Positions 55,956 through 63,566 of a stretch of 64,000 bases of DNA are shown piece after piece. The DNA lies in the NCBI RefSeq assembly GCF_016629525.1, contig NZ_AP024269.1:434001-498000 (forward strand), read 5' to 3'. The notes below the pieces were generated by a model, which was not told where the DNA came from, did not search any database, and saw only the letters and a list, made by a program, of their open reading frames with translations. Source of the DNA: Kaistia sp. 32K (GTDB lineage: Bacteria > Pseudomonadota > Alphaproteobacteria > Rhizobiales > Kaistiaceae). How positions within the stretch are numbered: position 1 is the first letter of the stretch; every line of letters starts with the position of its first letter. The position numbers and the translations under genes are program-made.

Positions 55956-57770
55956 ATGTCCATCCACCCGAAGATCCTCGAAGTGACGGATCGGATCCGG
56001 GCTCGCAGCGAGAAGTCGCGCGGCCTCTATCTCGATCGCCTCGCTGCCGCCCGCGACTCAGGCCCCCGCCGCGCGTCGCTCGCCTGTGGCAACCAGGCGC
56101 ATGGTTTCGCTGCCTGCGGTCCGGCCGACAAGGCGGCGCTGAAGGGCGACGTGGTGCCCAATCTCGGCATCATCACCGCCTATAACGACATGCTCTCCGC
56201 CCACCAGCCCTACGAGACCTATCCGGAGCTGATCCGGCAGGCGGCGCGCGAGGTCGGTGGCGTGGCGCAGGTCGCCGGCGGCGTGCCGGCGATGTGCGAC
56301 GGCGTCACCCAGGGCCAGACCGGCATGGAGCTGTCGCTGTTCTCGCGCGACGCCATCGCCATGGCGGCGGCGATCGGCCTGTCGCACAACACCTATGACG
56401 CGGCCGTCTATCTCGGCATCTGCGACAAGATCGTCCCGGGCCTCTTGATCGCGGCGCTGACCTTCGGCCACCTGCCGGCGATCTTCATCCCCGCCGGTCC
56501 GATGACCTCCGGCCTGCCGAACAGCGAGAAGGCGCGCGTTCGCCAGCTCTTCGCCGAGGGCAAGGCGACCCGCGCCGACCTGCTCGAGGCCGAGAGCGCC
56601 TCTTATCACGGCCCCGGCACCTGCACCTTCTACGGCACGGCCAACACCAACCAGATGCTGATGGAGATCATGGGCCTGCATCTGCCCGGATCCTCCTTCG
56701 TCAATCCGAACACGCCGCTGCGCGAGGCGCTGACCCGCGCCGCCGCCAAGCGCGCGCTCGCCATCACCGCGCTCGGCAACGAGTTCACGCCGATCGGCGA
56801 GATCATCGACGAGAAGGCGGTGGTGAACGGCGTCGTCGGCTTGAACGCCACCGGCGGCTCGACCAACCACACCCTGCATCTCGTCGCGATGGCGAAGGCG
56901 GCGGGCATCCAGCTGACCTGGGACGATTTCTCGGATCTCTCCGACGTCGTGCCGCTGCTCACCCGCGTCTATCCGAACGGCATGGCCGACGTGAACCATT
57001 TCCACGCCGCCGGCGGCATGGGCTTCCTGATCCGCGAGCTGCTCAAGGCGGGCATGCTGCACGAGGACGTCTCCACCGTGTGGGGAACAGGCCTCTCCGG
57101 CTACACGGTCGAGCCGAAGCTCGGTGATGACGGCGCCATCCACTGGCGCGAGGCGGCCACCGAAAGCCTCGACGAGAAGGTGCTGGCGCCGGTCGAGAAG
57201 GCGTTCCAGCCGACGGGCGGCCTCAAGCTGCTCTCCGGCAATATCGGCCGCGCCGTGATCAAGGTCTCGGCCGTCAAGGCGGATCGCCACGTCATCGAGG
57301 CGCCGGCGAAGGTGTTCCATACCCAGGACGCGCTGATCTCCGCCTTCAAGGCGGGCGAGCTGACCGAGGACTTCATCGCCGTCATCCGCTTCCAGGGCCC
57401 GCGCGCCAACGGCATGCCGGAACTGCACAAGCTGACGCCGACGCTGGCCGTGCTGCAGGATCGCGGCCTCAAGGTGGCGCTCGTCACCGACGGCCGCATG
57501 TCGGGCGCCTCCGGCAAGGTGCCGGCGGCGATCCACGTCACGCCCGAGGCGGCGGCCGGCGGGCCGATCGGCAAGGTGCGCGACGGCGATCTCGTCCGGC
57601 TCGATGCCGTCAACGGCACGCTCGAAGTGCTGGTCGACGCGGCGACCTTCGCGGCGCGGCCGCAGGTCGAGGAGGATCTCTCCGGCAACGAGTTCGGTTT
57701 GGGCCGCGAGCTCTTCGCCATGTTCCGCGCCAGCGCCGCCCCGGCCGAGCTCGGCGCCGGCGTGTTCTAG
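55956..57770 (+). CDS. edd: 6-phosphogluconate dehydratase
   Basis: A 604-residue enzyme of the IlvD/Edd family, first committed step of the Entner-Doudoroff pathway (6-phosphogluconate to KDPG). The iron-sulfur Cys are in place (around [31 protein letters not shown] and [15 protein letters not shown]), with [14 protein letters not shown] and [19 protein letters not shown] and the C-domain [28 protein letters not shown] lies 9 bases before ATG 55956; upstream in-frame codons are not family sequence. The KDPG aldolase needed next is not adjacent; DgoA in this window is the galactonate-type enzyme. Confidence 0.95.
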   Translation: MSIHPKILEVTDRIRARSEKSRGLYLDRLAAARDSGPRRASLACGNQAHGFAACGPADKAALKGDVVPNLGIITAYNDMLSAHQPYETYPELIRQAAREVGGVAQVAGGVPAMCDGVTQGQTGMELSLFSRDAIAMAAAIGLSHNTYDAAVYLGICDKIVPGLLIAALTFGHLPAIFIPAGPMTSGLPNSEKARVRQLFAEGKATRADLLEAESASYHGPGTCTFYGTANTNQMLMEIMGLHLPGSSFVNPNTPLREALTRAAAKRALAITALGNEFTPIGEIIDEKAVVNGVVGLNATGGSTNHTLHLVAMAKAAGIQLTWDDFSDLSDVVPLLTRVYPNGMADVNHFHAAGGMGFLIRELLKAGMLHEDVSTVWGTGLSGYTVEPKLGDDGAIHWREAATESLDEKVLAPVEKAFQPTGGLKLLSGNIGRAVIKVSAVKADRHVIEAPAKVFHTQDALISAFKAGELTEDFIAVIRFQGPRANGMPELHKLTPTLAVLQDRGLKVALVTDGRMSGASGKVPAAIHVTPEAAAGGPIGKVRDGDLVRLDAVNGTLEVLVDAATFAARPQVEEDLSGNEFGLGRELFAMFRASAAPAELGAGVF

Positions 57771-57792
57771 GGCACCGACGGCAATATCTCGA

Positions 57793-57821
57793 TAAACACT
57801 ATGAGATAGGTCGTGTATAAT
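57793..57821 (+). promoter_or_regulatory. Candidate sigma-70 promoter of the sulfate reduction operon
   Basis: -10 TATAAT (57816-57821, perfect) with TAAACA (57793-57798, four of six) at 17-base spacing. The start would be near 57828, giving a leader of about 250 bases before cysG that contains two hairpins. Confidence 0.5.
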
Positions 57822-57826
57822 TCGTT

Positions 57827-57859
57827 CTTCTTGGCTCCGCCGGAAGCGGGGCCAAGAAG
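57827..57859 (+). promoter_or_regulatory. Hairpin at the 5' end of the cysG leader
   Basis: CTTCTTGGC...GCCAAGAAG (9-bp outer stem) with inner CCGC/GCGG pairing. It begins at the expected transcription start from the TATAAT promoter, so it would cap the leader RNA; it could equally be the edd terminator, but no T-run follows. Confidence 0.45.
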
Positions 57860-58015
57860 AGCCCGAGGAAATCCGGCCGGAATGACTGGGCAGGGCGGGC
57901 GATTGACGCAGGAATACGCTTCCTCGTCATGCGCACCGCCTTGCGTGGAATGTTTTTTCAAGCCGCTTTGCGAGATTGGAACGCGGATCGTCGTCTTTGG
58001 GCGCTGAAGTCTCTA

Positions 58016-58040
58016 GAAGTCTGCAATCGTTCCAGACTTC
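58016..58040 (+). promoter_or_regulatory. Second leader hairpin before cysG with alternative partner
   Basis: GAAGTCTG and CAGACTTC form an 8-bp stem with a 9-base loop. A direct copy of GAAGTCT at 58006-58012 could pair with the same right arm, so two exclusive foldings are possible. The remaining leader shows no known riboswitch pattern. Confidence 0.35.
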
Positions 58041-58079
58041 GCGGGATCCGTTCGTCGGGTCGCGCCCGAGGAGAGACGG

Positions 58080-59516
58080 ATGGCTGCGGTCCATCGCACG
58101 GTTCAGCGCAAGCTTGGCACCTTTCCGGCCTTCCACAAGGTCGAGGGCCGCCGGGTCGTGATCGCCGGCGGTGGCGAGGAGGCGGCGGCCAAGATCCGCC
58201 TGCTCGCCGAGACCTGCGCCGAGATCGTCGTCTTCGCGCACGCGCTGGAGGACGAGGCGCGGCGCGATCTGGAAGCGGCCGGCGCCCGGCTCGAACCCCG
58301 TTTCCCGGAAGCCGCCGATCTCGCAGATGCGGCGCTCGTCTTCGCCGCGACCGGCGATCTGGAGAGCGACCGCGCCGTACGCGACCTCGCCAAGGCGGCC
58401 GGCGTTCCGGTCAATGTCGTCGACCGTCCCGATCTCTGCGATTTCTATACCCCCGCGCTGGTCAACCGCGCGCCGCTGTCGATCGCCATCTCGACCGAGG
58501 GCGCCGCGCCGGTGCTGGCGCGCCATGTCCGCGCCCGGATCGAGGCGATGTTCGCGCCGCGGCTCGGCGATCTCGCCGACCTCGCGGAGCGTCTGCGGGC
58601 GCAGGTCGCGGAAAAGATCGGATCCGGCGAGGCGCGCCGCCGCTTCTGGGCGCATTTCTTCACCGGGCCGACCGCCGCCAAGGTGCTGGCCGGCCAGATC
58701 GAGGACGGCGAGGGCGAGGCCACCGCCGCGATCGACGCCGCCGCCGCGCAGTCGGCAACCGTCGGCCATGTCAGCCTGGTCGGCGCCGGTCCGGGTGCTG
58801 AGGATCTGCTGACGCTCCGCGCCCAGCGCCTGCTGCAGGAAGCCGACGTCATCGTCTATGACAAGCTGGTGCCGGAGGCGATCGTCGCCATGGGCCGGCG
58901 GGACGCGCTCCGCATCTATGTCGGCAAGGCCAAGGGCGCGCATGCCGCCAGCCAGGACGAGATCAACGCCATTCTCGTGCGCGAGGCGCGCGACGGCCGT
59001 CGCGTCGTCCGGCTGAAGTCGGGCGATCCGCTGATCTTCGGCCGCGCCGGCGAGGAGATGGCGGCGCTGCGCGAAGCCGGCGTCCCGTTCGACATCGTGC
59101 CGGGGATCACCGCCGCGTTCGCCGCCGCCGCCGAGAACGAGATTCCGCTGACGCTTCGCGACGTCGCCTCGACGCTGGTCGTTGCCACCGGCCACGACAT
59201 GCGCGGCGACACGCTGCCCGATTGGGCCGGCCTCGCGCTCTCGGGCGCCACCGTCGCCGTCTACATGGGCCGCAGCGTCGCCACCCGGGTCGCGGCCAAG
59301 CTGATCGAGAACGGCCTCAGCGCCTCGACGCCGGTCGCCGTCATCGAGAATGCCTCGCGCGCCGATCGCCGCGCCTATGCCGGCCGGCTCGACGAGCTGG
59401 CTGAAATCGCCGACCGGCCGGAGCTCGACGGCCCGGTCGTCATCATCGTCGGCCGCGTGGTCGCCGAGAGCGCGGTCGGCGTCAAGCCGCTGCCGCTCGT
59501 GGCGCTGGCGGCATGA
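58080..59516 (+). CDS. cysG: Siroheme synthase (dehydrogenase/ferrochelatase plus uroporphyrinogen-III methyltransferase)
   Basis: A 478-residue bifunctional enzyme making siroheme for sulfite reductase. The N-domain (1-~215) is precorrin-2 dehydrogenase/sirohydrochlorin ferrochelatase: VVIAGGGEEAAAKIRLL nucleotide site, FAATGDLESDRAV, NVVDRPDLCDFYTPA. The C-domain (~230-478) is the SAM-dependent methyltransferase: VSLVGAGPGAEDLLTLRAQRLLQEADVIVYD, RLKSGDPLIFGRAGEE and VPGITAAFAAAA. GAGGAGAGA precedes the ATG. It is first in cysG-DUF2849-cysI-cysH-DUF934, all co-directional and closely packed. Confidence 0.95.
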   Translation: MAAVHRTVQRKLGTFPAFHKVEGRRVVIAGGGEEAAAKIRLLAETCAEIVVFAHALEDEARRDLEAAGARLEPRFPEAADLADAALVFAATGDLESDRAVRDLAKAAGVPVNVVDRPDLCDFYTPALVNRAPLSIAISTEGAAPVLARHVRARIEAMFAPRLGDLADLAERLRAQVAEKIGSGEARRRFWAHFFTGPTAAKVLAGQIEDGEGEATAAIDAAAAQSATVGHVSLVGAGPGAEDLLTLRAQRLLQEADVIVYDKLVPEAIVAMGRRDALRIYVGKAKGAHAASQDEINAILVREARDGRRVVRLKSGDPLIFGRAGEEMAALREAGVPFDIVPGITAAFAAAAENEIPLTLRDVASTLVVATGHDMRGDTLPDWAGLALSGATVAVYMGRSVATRVAAKLIENGLSASTPVAVIENASRADRRAYAGRLDELAEIADRPELDGPVVIIVGRVVAESAVGVKPLPLVALAA

Positions 59517-59538
59517 GGATACGGATCTGGAAAGCGGA

Positions 59539-59862
59539 ATGACCGACAAGCTCATCACAGCGAACCATCTCTCCGACGGGCTGGTCGTGTTCCTGACCGC
59601 TTCCGGCGGCTGGTCCTACCGGCTCGCCGACGCCCGGGTCATTCCGGATGCCGAGCTCGAGGACGCGCTTCGCCACGCCAAGGCGCAGCAGGAAGCGCTC
59701 ATCGTCGTCGACCCCTACGAGATCGAGGCGACCGTCGACGCGGACGGCCTGCCGGTTCCTGTCCGTCTGCGCGAAAAGATCCGCGCCGCCGGCGGCCCCA
59801 CCGTCACCTATGGCGAGGCCGAGATCGCCGCCCGCGCCGCCCTTCTGAATCAGGCAGGTTGA
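59539..59862 (+). CDS. DUF2849 protein of the sulfite reductase operon
   Basis: A 107-residue protein with the DUF2849 pattern: TANHLSDGLVVFLTASGGWSYRLADARVIPD, then EALIVVDPYEIEATVDADGLPVPVRLREKIRAAGGPTV. The family is found next to sulfite/nitrite reductase genes in alphaproteobacteria. No metal or cofactor motif is visible. It may assist sulfite reductase assembly or electron delivery; that rests only on gene position. It begins 22 bases after cysG and ends 3 bases before the cysI ATG. Confidence 0.88.
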   Translation: MTDKLITANHLSDGLVVFLTASGGWSYRLADARVIPDAELEDALRHAKAQQEALIVVDPYEIEATVDADGLPVPVRLREKIRAAGGPTVTYGEAEIAARAALLNQAG

Positions 59863-59865
59863 GTG

Positions 59866-61524
59866 ATGTATCGCTACGACGAGTTCGACCATGAGTTCGT
59901 GACCTCCCGCGTCGCGCAGTTTCGCGACCAGGTCGGCCGCCGCGTCTCCGGCGAGCTGACGGAGGACCAGTTCAAGCCGCTCCGCCTGATGAACGGCGTC
60001 TACCTGCAGCTGCACGCCTACATGCTGCGCGTCGCTGTGCCCTACGGCACGATGAACAGCCAGCAGCTCCGGATGCTCGCCCATATCGCGCGAAAGTATG
60101 ATCGCGGCTACGGCCACTTCACGACGCGCCAGAACATCCAGTTCAATTGGCCGAAGCTCTCCGAGATCCCCGATGCGCTGGCCGATCTCGCCTCGGTCGA
60201 GATGCACGCGATCCAGACCTCGGGCAATTGCATCCGCAATGTCACGGCCGATCATTTCGCCGGCGCCGCCGCCGACGAGGTCGCCGATCCGCGCCCCTAT
60301 GCCGAGATCCTCAGGCAATGGTCGTCGCTGCATCCGGAATTCGTCTTCCTGCCGAGGAAGTTCAAGGTCGCCGTCACCGGCGCCGAGCGCGACCGCGCCG
60401 CGATCCAGGTGCACGACATCGGCCTGCACCTGAAGAAGGACGAGAACGGCCGGGTCGGCTTCGCCGTCTATATCGGCGGCGGCCAGGGCCGCACGCCGAT
60501 GATCGCCAAGAAGATCCGCGACTTCCTGCCCGAAGAGGACCTCCTCTCCTATTCGGAGGCGATCCTGCGCGTCTACAATCTGAACGGCCGGCGCGACAAC
60601 AAGTACAAGGCGCGCATCAAGATCCTCGTGCACGAGACCGGCGCCGACGAGATCTCGCGCCAGGTCGAGGAAGAGTGGGAGCGCATCCGCCACGGCGCGC
60701 TCAAGCTGCCGCAGGGCGAAGTCGAGCGCATCCGCGAATATTTCGCCGCTCCGGCCTCGCTGAAGCCGCTCACCCCCAGCCCGGCGCTGGCGATCGAGCG
60801 CGCCCGCGACCCGGAATTCGACGCCTGGGTCCAGCGCAACACCCATCCGCATCACGTCGCCGGCCATGTCTCGGTGACGATCTCGCTGAAGCCGATCGGC
60901 GGCACGCCGGGCGACGCCACGGCCGAGCAGATGGACGCCGTCGCCGACCTCGCCGAACGGCTCGCCTTCGACGAGATCCGCGTCAGCCACGAGCAGAACC
61001 TCATTCTCCCGCATGTCGCCAACGGCGATCTGAAGGCGATCTATGACGGGCTGGTCGCCAATGGGCTGGCGACCGCCAATGCCGGCCTCGTCACCGACAT
61101 CATCGCCTGCCCGGGCCTCGATTATTGCGCGCTCGCCAATGCGCGCTCGATCCCCGTGGCGCAACGGATCTCGCAGCGCTTCGGCGACATCGAGCGCCAG
61201 CGCGACATCGGCGATCTCAAGATCAAGATCTCCGGCTGCATCAACGCCTGCGGCCACCACCATGTCGGCCACATCGGCATTCTCGGCGTCGAGAAGAAGG
61301 GCGAGGAGTTCTACCAGATCTCGCTCGGCGGCTCCGGCGACGAGAACTCGTCGATCGGCGAGATTATCGGCCGCGGCTTCTCGACCGAGGAGATCGTCGA
61401 TGCGATCGAGACCGTGGTCGACACCTATATCGCCAAGCGCGAAAACAGCGACGAGACCTTCCTTGCCGCCTATCGCCGCCTCGGCCAGGCACCGTTCAAG
61501 GAAGCGCTTTATGGGACGCCTTGA
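59866..61524 (+). CDS. cysI: Sulfite reductase hemoprotein (ferredoxin/NADPH-type nitrite/sulfite reductase)
   Basis: A 552-residue siroheme/4Fe-4S reductase. The first ferrite-like half carries YGTMNSQQLRMLAHIARKYDRGYGHFTTRQNIQFNWPKL, and the substrate-binding Arg/Lys stretch QTSGNCIRNVTADHF. The cluster/siroheme Cys are in IIACPGLDYCALAN and SGCINACGHHHVGHIG, i.e. C-x5-C and C-x3-C as required. It reduces sulfite to sulfide; nitrite is an alternative substrate for the family, but CysH next door favours sulfite. ATG 59866 follows GTG 59863; cysH overlaps its end by 14 bases. Confidence 0.93.
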   Translation: MYRYDEFDHEFVTSRVAQFRDQVGRRVSGELTEDQFKPLRLMNGVYLQLHAYMLRVAVPYGTMNSQQLRMLAHIARKYDRGYGHFTTRQNIQFNWPKLSEIPDALADLASVEMHAIQTSGNCIRNVTADHFAGAAADEVADPRPYAEILRQWSSLHPEFVFLPRKFKVAVTGAERDRAAIQVHDIGLHLKKDENGRVGFAVYIGGGQGRTPMIAKKIRDFLPEEDLLSYSEAILRVYNLNGRRDNKYKARIKILVHETGADEISRQVEEEWERIRHGALKLPQGEVERIREYFAAPASLKPLTPSPALAIERARDPEFDAWVQRNTHPHHVAGHVSVTISLKPIGGTPGDATAEQMDAVADLAERLAFDEIRVSHEQNLILPHVANGDLKAIYDGLVANGLATANAGLVTDIIACPGLDYCALANARSIPVAQRISQRFGDIERQRDIGDLKIKISGCINACGHHHVGHIGILGVEKKGEEFYQISLGGSGDENSSIGEIIGRGFSTEEIVDAIETVVDTYIAKRENSDETFLAAYRRLGQAPFKEALYGTP

Positions 61525-62290
61525 CCCCGTCGCCTTCGGCTTCGAGCAGGAGCGCGGCGGCCCCGTTTTCGATCACGAGAGCGCGGGGCTGCAGGAGGCC
61601 GCTATCCTCAATGCGCGGTTCGCCGGGCTTTCGGCGCCCGAGCTGATCGAGCGCTCGCTCCACGAGATCTTCCCCGGCCGTATCGCGCTGGTGTCGAGCT
61701 TCGGGGCGGAATCGGCGGTGCTGCTGCATCTCGCGGCATCCGTCGATCGCGCCATCCCGGTCGTCTTCATGGATACGCAGCGGCTGTTCGCGGAGACGGT
61801 TGCCTATCGCGACACGCTGGTGGAGCGGCTCGGCCTCTCCGACGTGCGCACCATCACGCCGGATCCGGTGGCTCTCGCTGCGGCCGATCCCTACAAGGCG
61901 CTCTGGATGACGGATGCCGACACCTGCTGCCGGATCCGCAAGACCGAGCCGCTGGCGCGCGCCATGGAAGGCTTCGACGCCTGGTTCACCGGGCGCAAGC
62001 GCTTCCAGGCGGCGACGCGGGCGGCGATCCAGTCCTTCGAGCAGGACGGCGCGCGCATCAAGGTCAATCCGCTGGCCACCTGGTCGGCCGACGAACTGAA
62101 GGCCTATGTGGCCGAGCACGATCTGCCGCCGCATCCCCTCGTGGCGCAAGGCTATCCCTCGATCGGCTGCCAGCCCTGCACCTCGAAGGTGAAGCCCGGC
62201 GAGGATGCGCGGGCGGGGCGCTGGCGCGGTCTGGACAAGACCGAATGCGGCATCCATCTAGGTCTCGAGAACGACGGAAGCGGCATCTGA
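61511..62290 (+). CDS. cysH: Adenylylsulfate reductase (APS-type CysH)
   Basis: A 259-residue thioredoxin-dependent reductase. The nucleotide site SSFGAESAVLLHLA, the TCCRIRKTEPL and SIGCQPCTSKVKPGEDARAGRW motifs and the C-terminal catalytic KTECGIHL are present. The CC plus CxxC pair marks the 4Fe-4S subtype that reduces APS directly (plants and most alphaproteobacteria), unlike E. coli PAPS reductase. It starts within cysI (14-base overlap) and is followed one base later by the DUF934 gene. Confidence 0.93.
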   Translation: MGRLDPVAFGFEQERGGPVFDHESAGLQEAAILNARFAGLSAPELIERSLHEIFPGRIALVSSFGAESAVLLHLAASVDRAIPVVFMDTQRLFAETVAYRDTLVERLGLSDVRTITPDPVALAAADPYKALWMTDADTCCRIRKTEPLARAMEGFDAWFTGRKRFQAATRAAIQSFEQDGARIKVNPLATWSADELKAYVAEHDLPPHPLVAQGYPSIGCQPCTSKVKPGEDARAGRWRGLDKTECGIHLGLENDGSGI

Positions 62291-62291
62291 C

Positions 62292-62813
62292 ATGAGCCTC
62301 TGGAAGAATGGATCCTTCGTCGAAGACGCGTTTCGTCGGCTGGCCGACGACGAGTTGCCGGCCGATGGCGAGGCGGTGATCGTCAGCCTCGAGCGCTTCC
62401 GCGCCGAGCGCGAGGCGCTTCTGGCCCGCTCCGCGCCGCTCGGCGTGGTGATCGAGCCCGGCGCCGACTGGTCCGATATCGTCGCCGACCTGCCGCGCCT
62501 TGCCGTCGTCGCGGCGGATCTGCCGAAATTCGCCGATGGCCGCGCCTTCTCGATCGGCCGGCTGCTGCGCGACCGCGACGGATTCCGGGGCGAGCTCCGC
62601 GCCGTCGGCGCCTTCTTCCTCGACCAGATCCCGTTCCTGAAGCGCGTCGGTTTCGACGCCTTCTCGACGGAGGACCCGCTGGTGCTGAAGGGGCTTCGCG
62701 AGGGGCGCTGGCCCGAGGTGACCGAATATCTGCAGCCGATCGCCGAGCAGGGCGAAGTGCCCGCCGGAACGCGCCCCTGGGCGCGCCGGCCGACGGCAAG
62801 GGTCGCCGACTAG
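62292..62813 (+). CDS. DUF934 protein of the sulfate reduction operon
   Basis: A 173-residue protein of the DUF934 family, typically next to cysI/cysH. Recognised parts are VIVSLERFRAERE, GRAFSIGRLLRDRDGFRGELRAVG and FLKRVGFDAFSTEDP. No catalytic motif is known. Co-location with APS and sulfite reductase is the only clue to function. The gene begins one base after the cysH stop, and a hairpin follows it. Confidence 0.88.
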   Translation: MSLWKNGSFVEDAFRRLADDELPADGEAVIVSLERFRAEREALLARSAPLGVVIEPGADWSDIVADLPRLAVVAADLPKFADGRAFSIGRLLRDRDGFRGELRAVGAFFLDQIPFLKRVGFDAFSTEDPLVLKGLREGRWPEVTEYLQPIAEQGEVPAGTRPWARRPTARVAD

Positions 62814-62824
62814 TTTTTTGGTTC

Positions 62825-62850
62825 GCTCGGCGTCCCCCCGGGACGCGAGC
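62825..62850. terminator. Hairpin after the sulfate reduction operon
   Basis: GCTCG-G-CGTCCC and GGGACG-CGAGC form an 11-bp stem with one bulge and a CCC loop, directly after a T-run (62815-62819) that follows the DUF934 stop. T-run position is wrong for a classical plus-strand terminator, so efficiency is uncertain. Confidence 0.5.
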
Positions 62851-62909
62851 CGGCATTCACTTCGCTCGAAAACGCCCTTCGGTTGGGGCGGTCGAATAGG
62901 GATAGTGCC

Positions 62910-63242
62910 ATGAAGATCTTCGTCACCGACCACGCCGGCGAGGAGCACGAGCTCGAAGCGCTCGAGGGTTGGCGGGTGATGGAAGTCATCCGCGACTGGA
63001 ACATCGGCATCAAGGCCGAATGCGGCGGCGCCTGCGCCTGCGCCACCTGCCACGTCTATGTCGACCCGGACTGGGTCGACCGGCTGATTCCGATGTCGGA
63101 CGAGGAAGAGGAACGCCTCGACGACGCCATGGCGGTCAAGTCGAACTCGCGCCTGTCGTGCCAGATCCTGATGTCGGAAGAGCTCGACGGCCTCCGCGTC
63201 CGCCTCGCCCCCGGCAGCGAACCGGAAGAGCTGGCGGCGTAG
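62910..63242 (+). CDS. 2Fe-2S ferredoxin
   Basis: A 110-residue adrenodoxin-type ferredoxin. The cluster ligands are in ECGGACACATCHVYVDPDW (C-x5-C-x2-C) with the fourth Cys in SRLSCQILMSEELDG, the standard spacing. ATG 62910 is chosen; a TTG at 62883 is in frame without support. It transfers electrons from a ferredoxin reductase to P450, iron-sulfur assembly or oxygenase partners. Its place after the sulfate operon is compatible with a role in feeding CysI, but that is inference. Confidence 0.92.
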   Translation: MKIFVTDHAGEEHELEALEGWRVMEVIRDWNIGIKAECGGACACATCHVYVDPDWVDRLIPMSDEEEERLDDAMAVKSNSRLSCQILMSEELDGLRVRLAPGSEPEELAA

Positions 63243-63253
63243 TTCTTGTCCCG

Positions 63254-63270
63254 TACGGCAATTTGCCGTA
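63254..63270. promoter_or_regulatory. Operator TACGGCAA-T-TTGCCGTA before the DUF1778/GNAT pair
   Basis: A perfect 8-base inverted repeat with one central base, 12 bases before the antitoxin ATG. Toxin-antitoxin complexes of this type repress their own promoter by binding such palindromes. Confidence 0.75.
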
Positions 63271-63281
63271 TGCTTCCAGGC

Positions 63282-63566
63282 ATGAGTGACACCGGAAACT
63301 CCTCGCGCCTCGAGGCGCGCGTTCCGACCCGCGTGCTGGATATGATCAAGCGCGCCGCGGAACTGCGTGGAATTTCCGTGACCAGCTTCGTGATCGAAGC
63401 GACGGCCGAGAAGGCTGTGCAGGTCATCGAGCAGATGGACGCGATCCGCCTGACGCGCGAAGAGCAGGCTCGCTTCGCGGAGGCGCTCCTCAACCCGCCG
63501 GAACCGACAGAAGCACTCCGCGATGCCGCCAGGCGTCATCGTGATCTCGTCGCCAGCAAGTCTTGA
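63282..63566 (+). CDS. DUF1778 antitoxin (TacA-like)
   Basis: A 94-residue antitoxin. The N-terminal ribbon-helix-helix is SSRLEARVPTRVLDMIKRAAELRGISVTSFVIEA, followed by a helical toxin-binding tail rich in Arg and Glu (IRLTREEQARFAEALLNPP). ATG 63282 begins just before the fold; ATG 63270 overlaps the operator. It ends TCTTGA, overlapping the toxin start by 4 bases. A ribosome site is poor (CCAGGC), but the promoter region with the palindrome is clear. Confidence 0.85.
   Translation: MSDTGNSSRLEARVPTRVLDMIKRAAELRGISVTSFVIEATAEKAVQVIEQMDAIRLTREEQARFAEALLNPPEPTEALRDAARRHRDLVASKS

Noticed and set aside
57771..58079. SAM-II or cobalamin riboswitch in the cysG leader
   Set aside because: No B12-box-like or SAM-II-like conserved segments were seen; only generic hairpins.
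57929..58801. Open frame beginning in the cysG leader, considered as a leader peptide or gene
   Set aside because: It runs through cysG in another frame and has no ribosome site, Cys-rich leader or family similarity.
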